Below are positions 54,422 to 63,400 of a stretch of 64,000 nt of DNA, piece by piece. The first letter of the stretch is position 1. Each line of letters opens with the position of its first letter. Both the position numbers and the translations under genes were made by a program. This DNA is from Dendrophyllia cribrosa. Taxonomy: Eukaryota > Cnidaria > Anthozoa > Scleractinia > Dendrophylliidae. Location: positions 25,403,792 to 25,467,791 of the forward strand of contig JAJLRJ010000011.1 of the NCBI GenBank assembly GCA_024195265.1, given 5' to 3'. Under the pieces are notes generated by a model, which searched no databases, had not been told where the DNA came from, and saw nothing but the letters and a program-made list of their open reading frames with translations.

Positions 54422-57400
54422 GCTTTTAATTCACACCACTCATTGCAGATGGTTGCATTGCCTTCATCGATATGTGAGCCAAGAATTGCACTGTTAAAAG
54501 CTGACACCTCTCAAATGATTAAGTGGAAACTCATTCATTTTTTCAACCACACAAACACTGCAGATTGATTCTATTCACATACAGTGTACATGCATTTACC
54601 AGTCTAGCCTATCACTTAGACTATTATATAGAGTCCTAAAATGTGATGTCACAAAAACTAAAATTGTGAAAAATATGGGATTTGATTAAAGAGCATGACG
54701 AAAAAGGCCCACTTTCCAAAAATAAGCATCTTATTGTAATTTGGGGGTGAGATATTGGCATTTCTATATGCTCTGATAACTCCATACAAACCTTTCCTCT
54801 TAGGAACAGAGGAAAATATCTCACGGGCCCCAAATTGCAATGCTTGTTTTTGGCAAGCTGGCATTTTCAGTCATATGCTCTTTCCAAATATCTAATCAAA
54901 TCCCATAATTTCAAAACTATGTTTTTTGTGATGTCATCACTTTAGGACTCTATAAACCTTAAGCTAAATTAAACCCTTTAATTCCCAATAGTGATAAGCA
55001 TCAATTTTCTCCTAGTATTATCAATACCTTGACGTTTTAACAGATTTTCCCAACTAGCACCATAAGAAATGCAAGGAAACCAGTAAGGAGAATTTGCTTG
55101 TTGATATTGCTTACCACTTCGTTTTTCTGCCCCTCAACAGCATTGCTTCCGGCTTTTGCCAGAATCTCCTTAACTTTGTCCTCATCATTAAGATCTATCC
55201 TCTTATTCTTCAGATAATGTGGCGTGTCCCGTCGCCGAAGCTTATCGTGTCTTTCGGTTTCAGGATGATCTTCTCCTTCAAACCGTATTTTTGGCTCCCT
55301 TTCACTGTCATCCCCAGAGTCAGAATGCTACAATGATTTGAAAAAAAAAAACTTGAGATAAGCATTTATATTCTTGTTACTTGTTTCCACAGACAAATAC
55401 ATGTACATGTATGAAAAAGTTAAAACATAATTTTACATCAAACTCAAATTAAACTCTCAAATTTTATCACAATAATCTTTAACCTATAGTAAAATAAGTT
55501 TACCGTTCATGAATAAATTTTTCAGATATCAAATTTGAGGAACCTTATTTGCCATTGAATTCCAGTTTTTTTTTTTTTTCATGCAAACACTGTTTTTTGT
55601 GATCTGTTTGACCCATTTTCAAAATGGTGGATTTACTCCGAAAATGTCTTTTATATAATTTTTAATATTAAATTTTATAATATCAGGGTTTTTTTTAGAG
55701 CAGGTACACCAGAACCTTTACTCGGCTATTTTAACTTGTCCCAGCTATTTCTCAGGAAAGAAAAATGTGTTAAGATATTTGAATAAAGAACTTCTAAAGT
55801 TGATGGGCTATTTGATCTTTATTACGAGTGAAATAAAACTATAATTCGCTACTAACGCCTCTTTCATAGAAGTTAAAACAAAGACCCAAATTGGTCAGAA
55901 ATGGCCTAAAATGCACACTTTGGGCCTCAAATTTTTAAATTTTTTCTGTCATGCGCCCCAGTGGGAGGGGGCATCCCCCTCCCACAAGTACCCCATATTG
56001 GGACTGCGTGCCAACAAATGGTCCCTGTTACTTTCAACTGCGTCCAGGTTATTGCAAACCTTGACAAAAACCCTGATTATCTGTTCAAAAATTTATTGAA
56101 AAAGAATGATCATTATGTGTGGAGAGAAAGGAACTTAGAAAAAAAAAATTATGAGTTCCAGATGGGATTTGAACCCACAATCTTTTGTACACAAGTCAGA
56201 TGCTCTAACCACTGAGCTACTGGGCTATGTGACAGAACAACTGCATCATGCAAGTCATATTTTATCAATAAACACACTCAATGAACTGCATCACACAGTC
56301 TCATAGAATAAACTCTCAGAGTAAGTAATGAAATAGAATGATATGTGTAGAGACGCAGATTATGACGCACCTCTTCCCCTGCAGCAGTTCCTTTGTTGTT
56401 TTCTTCAGGTTTTTGCTCTGCAAATCCCACTCCAAACCCTACTTCCTTTTTTTCACCAACTGTCTCTGGCACAGTCTGCTGTTTCTTCTCAACAATCTTG
56501 ACCTTCTCCTCCAAACTTGTTCTCCTTGGACGGAATTCTGTGTCAGATCCACTTTCTTCATCCTGAAGTCACAGGTCAAAATTTGATTTATCTAACTTGT
56601 CATAACATCTCTCAGTCTTAAAGGGGAAGTGTCACAGGGATTTGGTGTCATTTCAAAAAAAATGTTCTTGTATTAACTGAAACTGAAAAAATAATGATCC
56701 AATTGAGCACTACTTTCCAATGTTACTGTTAGTGTTTGGTTCTCAGTATTGTACAAAATTAAAATAGGATTTTTCGCGAGTCTTGAGTTGGCCCCTTTAT
56801 GGAGCGATGGGGTGAAATCACTGAGTGGTGGTCAGGAGTTGAGGGGGTCCACTACCTGGTGGAAAGGAAGGGGGAGGGGAGGGGGGGAGGGGAGGGGGGA
56901 GGGGAAGTTCCATATAAAACTGACCTGGATGCTCATCATAACGTTTAGGTGCAAAAAAATGAGGAGGACATTAAAGAACAGAACAAAAAAGGTAGATATT
57001 TATCAAATTGCTTTCAAATTCTGAAGGGAAAACAAACTTGTTCTACTCAAAGAATTTACTTTATTTCCACTAAAAATGTGAAACTGGTTGTCTATGTTGT
57101 GGTTCAATTTTTTCTTTGGTTTACAGGGTTCTCATTAAGTGCCGGCAACCGGCTAAAAACCTGGCTACTAATTTTGAGCCACCTACTTTTATGTGAAAAG
57201 GCTTAATATCAGTTAAACAAACCTTAATGAACAGTAAAAGTTGTACGAAAAACTAATGAACAGACAGGTTTCTCGTAAATTTGTTTTCACATTGAAGGTA
57301 CATGTAATCCCTCAGTTGAGGGCTTTAAGAAAAATGTCTTGCCAAAAATGCATGAAATGGCAATTCCGAGCCTCTAGATTTTCAAATTTTCCTGGGGGGT

Positions 57401-60400
57401 ATGCCCCCAGACCACCCTAGAAATTGGCGTGCCTTCGGCACTCGACTGTTGCCAAGCCGCCTACTATTATTATTTCTCAACCGTCTACTCTAAAACTTAG
57501 TGAGAACCCTGGTTTAAAAATTTTCAAACCAGTTTATTTTATATTTTCCTTTGTCTCAGATTCGTTATCATATTCTGAGACAAAGGAAAACAAAAATCAA
57601 ACTGGTTTAAAAAAAATTGAACCACAACATCTATGTTGTGTTGGTACCTCACCCATAATACAAAAATCTGGTACCCTTCCCCCCCTCCCCCAAACACACA
57701 CACACACACACACACCCCTCCAGGATCCCCTCCCTCTTATTCTACCGAGGTGCTGTGCCAACTACATGTATACTCATCAGATGACAGCTGAAAAGTACAT
57801 GTTTAATGTAAAATCATTTACCGTGAAAGATTTTCTTGACTTAATGACAACACCATCTAGATCTTTGTGCATTTTGTGCATAGTTATCTTGGGATGTCTA
57901 GCTTTTAAATCCCTTGGGTGCGGCGTGTCATGTCGGATAAACTGAGTCTGCAATAAAGAAAGAAAAGGTAGTTAGAACCTCGGGCAGTGAGTATTTCAAA
58001 ATAAGTGTCCATTAAATACATGTACCAGGGTTTGAGCCAGGATTTGATGAGTGGAGGCCAATTTGTCCCTTCAGCAAAGGTTTTAAGGGGCATTTTTCAT
58101 TTCAGAGGGACAATAACTGTAAACCCAATGACAACCACTATTTTGAATTTTTCCTGAGACACAAACCATTAGCATACATGACGAATATATGTTTCAGTTT
58201 GCAATGCATTATAGGGCGATTTTGAATCACATGGCTTTTTCTAAATTTTCTCGATTTGAGAGAGAGCCTTTTACAGCGAAACGAACGGTACAAACAGCAA
58301 AAATTGTTTTCTTAATGTTTTTTGGAATCAAAGACTTTCTTGTATCTTTTTTATAGGCCATTTTCTGAACAGATGTTCAAGGGGACTGATTGTCCCCTTG
58401 TTTGTTTTTCTAAGGGACAATGTAAATTGCAGTGCGGGATTGCGCAATGGCGCGGCCGGGCTCAAACCCTGATGTACATGTAGCATAATGTGTTATTTCC
58501 CATAGGAATTTATAGCAGCTGTAATGCTACATGCAAACAATTTAAAAATACCAGTCCCCAAATAAAGTTTTTTTATTTTTGAAATATTAATTAGTAATCC
58601 TAAAACTCAATAATAATTCATGACCAGTACACAAAGGAAATCATTACCAGGAGGTTTGGATACCCAATCTTAACTAGCATAGATTTTGGTGATTTTATTC
58701 CTTCAATTCCTTCGTATTTAATGATCAGTTTGAGAAGCTATATCAAACACTCGAAAGAGTCTTTTAACAGGTACCCAAACACCTAAAGTGGGTTAAAAAA
58801 AAACATGACTGCGCTTTGTTTTTCAAACCACTTCTTGGTGTTTGGATATCCTGATGAAATACTCTTCCTCGTGTTTGATATACATGTACATCATATTACT
58901 TTTAAAAGCCATTTAAATTATAATTATTTTATGCAGTGACCAAAACAGCTGTAGGTAAGCTACACTCACAGATACACCAAACTCCCCTCCATGGATGAGT
59001 GAAGCAATGACTTGTTTATTTGCGGCAGCTGTGTTACACTGTGATCAGGGTGCCAAATAGCATTACAAAAATTGGAAGATTGGCAAACAAAAAAAATAAA
59101 TATTTTTTCAAAAAAAAAAAGAGTAAAATGGCAGGATATACAGTATTTGAACTTATAAAGTTTAGTCCCAATACCTTTGTCTCTCAGACACTCTCTAAAA
59201 TGTTTCAAAATAAACTAATTAAACATCTCCTAAAGTAAGAAGTATGTAATTACAAATAGTGACATGTTAATTTTAACACAGGTTGGGCATGGACTTTTTC
59301 TTTAAAATGTTAGTTGTAATTGGCAGATCAGACAAACTTGGGTCAAAGGTGAAGGCCTTGGATACAAAGGAACTTGCCGATTAATCAAACCAACATTAAT
59401 TATGGTTTTTGGTATCAATTACTTTTTTGACATTACATGTACCTCTTTATCACTATGATCTGAGTCATCAGCAGCAAATTGCACAACTGGTAAGCTACCA
59501 GCGCGTGGCCGAGGCTCCTCGTCAGCCTCTTCATGCGCAAGATTATCCATAGCAAAGCCATGTGTCAGATGATCATTTGCTAACATTTCTAAAAGGGAAA
59601 TAATACAAATGCATAGACCGTTATCACCTGAGGTCATCAAAATTCTAAAATCTATAAACAGCTTATATTCTACACAGAGGGATGTAGCTAAAGGCCGGCT
59701 ACCAGCTAACTTCACCAGCTGAAAGAGAACTTATCACTGTAACGATAAGTAAACAGGCATTCAGACACCAAAACATCAACTGCATTGAACCAAGAACAAA
59801 ACTACTTGATAAACAACATGGCCGTGCACACGAGGACTGGTCCTGTGCCCCCGATACTTCATGTAAGCGCACTCGTTACAATCACCAGCTGAAATTTCAC
59901 TAGAAAACAAAACTTGGGGTAATTTTGAAGGTGCACAAGCCAGAAAAACTGGCTGGGCTTGTTAACGAGCCTGCTCAGTTTTTTCTTAACTACACCCCTG
60001 TACACAGCCCCTCTTTTAACAGGTTCTTTGTATCAGGAATAGTAATCGTCGTGCTAAGTTTAGTGTCAATACAATACGTTGCTTTGCAAATAATAGTTCT
60101 TAAAACCAGTCAATGATGGAGACATTTCCAAACTTTTGATTCAGTCTGTGGTGCGACTTCCCTTATATTGTGCACTGCAAACCCTTGTTTGGTATGTCAT
60201 ATACAATGTAGCTGATGTATTTTGTCTTGGGCAAAAAGCCGATTCCCCATGATCAGCCCTGTCAGAATGTTTTGTAGTTGTAGGCAGGGTAACAGAAGTC
60301 GTAAGCAGTCAGGGCTAGAGATGTATTTTGTTATATGTAATGATTTGCCCGCTGAGGATACATGAGGGTACATTTTGACAGGACTGATGAAGATGAAAGA

Positions 60401-63400
60401 TGTATAAGGACATAAGTTATACCTTGAATGAAATTGTAAGAGTTTTCAAGGAATAGAGGAACCAACAAACAGTTGATGCCCACGCAATAGCACCACCCCA
60501 GATTGGTGGGGAACTGTTCTGGTGCCTATCTGCTTAATATTTATTTTATTATCTTTTAGCTTTATTATCTTATTATCTTATTTTATTATTTTAATTATCT
60601 TATTATAATTGATAATTTTATTATCTTCATAATTTAATATTTTTGGTTAACATTTACATCTACAGCTGTACTTATTTACTATCGTGAAGTTCATAATTAT
60701 TAATTTTTAAAACTTCATCAAATCTTTAATATTTCTTATTTTTCTAAATTTCACAATTTCTCCCACATTTTTTTCTTCCCTCACACACTCCTAGGAATCA
60801 AAAAACAATTCACAAAATTTTACATATAACATTCATCTAAAAACCTATGATAACATTTTTTAATTGTTTAAATGTTGACCAGATAGTATATTCCATAAAA
60901 CTTATCTCAAGTCTAAGCGAAACAAGCATTTAGGTGTAACTCCCATGGAATTATTTTTTTTTTCTTAAATCAGGAGGTGCTTTTAGATTGACTTTCAAGA
61001 CAAATGCCATGTCATTATTTTCATCTGAGCACATTGCAAAGTATTTACATGTAGTCTGATATTTTAGGAACGTGATCAGACAATGTCTGGTGACCAACTG
61101 TTATTTTCAGCAATGAAATTTAATAACACTGACTATTGATTTTTTTGTAGACATCTTATTGTGAATTACACTGCACCGTATCATTTAAAGATAGCTCATA
61201 TAATTATTGTTAAAACTTTCTGGAGTTCTCATGAAGTGTGATTCTCTTAGTAAATCACAATGTGAGCGACATGTACACTGTACATGTATAATTTATAACC
61301 AAGTAACCAGAAAAACAAACCTCTGATAAAAATTGTAAACATAGTGTAGCAAAAAGGTTCATATCATTGTCAATGCTAAAAGCAGAACATTCATGTTTTT
61401 TACAATACAGTGTATTTTTGTTTCTGCCACGATAAGCAAACCCATAAAATATGTGTACAAAATATTTTTTCTCAGCCCATACAATGCAACTGAATATTGA
61501 AAAGAAAAAACAATTCAGCATCAACAAGTTACAATTATAAAATCTATGTCAATCTAAGAAGCAGAAAAAATTGTATTTATTATAAGCTCTGTGCAATAGT
61601 TTGCAATTCATACAAAATGTATACTTTTTGTAAAGTTACATGTAGCCTTTAAGTTGATATTTCTAAGTTAAGCAATGAAAGAATATTTTTCTATTAACAT
61701 GATGGTTTCACACAGAAGTTATAGATTCAATAATGTTAAGATCCAAAAAGCATGATAAAATTATTAAACCACAAAAACATAAAGCACCTTGATTGACGCC
61801 ATAAGATCCATTTTTGCATCCCATGACCAAATAACGCCATTTACGCAGAATAAGGGACGCCAGGATTGCTTGTATACCAGAACAAGAATATATTTACTGC
61901 ATTAAATGCAAATACGCTTATTTTTTTATACAGTGTCACTTATTGAAAAGCCAGAAATCTGGCATCATCGGCCGGTTACTGTGTATTATTATTCAAATTT
62001 TCATAATAAAAATGTAAGCATTCTGTTATTTCACCTGCCATTGATTATACTGTATTTGACATATTCAAAACAGCAAGTTATTTTTTCACTTCTCCACATG
62101 TAGCCATTAGAGTCATTTTGGCTTCCAAAAATAGCTAGGGCACTGTTGGATATATAGTCCCTCGAAAAATTTCAAGATCAAGACAAAATTTTATGTTACA
62201 AAAAAACTTGATGTTTTCAAGATAAGATTTCAAGATAGAGGAAACTTAAACTGCCTTTTAAGTGTCTGAAAAAGGCTTTAAATGCAAATAATTGACCAAC
62301 GATAACCTCCATTGCAAGGTGTCAACTTGTACAATTATTAAGAAACAATTCTGCAAAATAATACGCTTATTTTTCAAATTTCATTTTTCCAAATTAACAC
62401 TACAATAAATTTCAATTAAGAATACAATGTGAATTTCAATTTTTTGTCACTGATTGGTGGGTTAACATTTGGTAAATTGATGTGATGAAAGTAATAAAAA
62501 ATGTAACATTGATATTTCAAGCCACTGAACAAAATGTAACTGTAGACGTAAATGTAAAAGGTGACCTTGGTTTAAAGCACAGAAGACTTTCCACTCTTCA
62601 AAATAATAATTTAATTTCCAAAATTAACAATAAATAATGTACAGTGACGTATTCCTAATGCCCTAAATTTTCCATTAAAAAACTTTGTGATTTGTTGCAG
62701 TCAAAAAGCAAAATTATGTTACATTTATAATTGAATTGCATTTGCAAGGTTGCTCCTACGGTGTACTACAAAATTAAAGAAAGTGCCAACATGTAAATTT
62801 TCAGCGTTTTAAATAACTGAAACTAATATTTTAAATTTCAGAATCAATTGCTCAAAATCTATAGGAGGTCTGCTAAATTTCCACCTTGAGCAATAATACA
62901 GATCCTTACTTTTCAGAACAACAAAAGGCTTCACATGATGAACAATGTTCTACTGAATAAAATTAATATTAATCATTTAAAAACTTGAAAGGATGGTTTT
63001 AAGCAAACTGTAAATTAAAACCTAAACATATCGTAACACATCTTAAAGATTTAGGAATCATTGAAAACAAGACACAATCAAAATACATGAAACACTGAGG
63101 GTGTACATGTAGCATTACTTTAAATGAAATGTAACTGGGGTATGTTTATCAGTATCATTCTCAGTTCAATATTGAGGGAAGGAATCAAGATTACATAAAG
63201 AAATGTTGCATTTTTCAGATTTTTTCAAGAATGAAATTTGCTACCATTAAAATATTAAATAAAATGTAACTGAAGTTTGTTTTCTCCCTTAACATACAGG
63301 AATGGCACAATTATATATAAAAGAAATGTTGAATTTTTCTTTTTTTTTAAGAATGAAATTTGCTGACATGACCCTTACATTTTTAATTTGATTGCAAAAT

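Noticed and set aside
57424..57945. Plus ORF of 173 codons
   Set aside because: Runs antisense over scrib exon 3 and through an (AC)n tract; no domain or codon pattern.
60385..60405. CTGATGAAGATGAAA as a hammerhead core
   Set aside because: No stem II.
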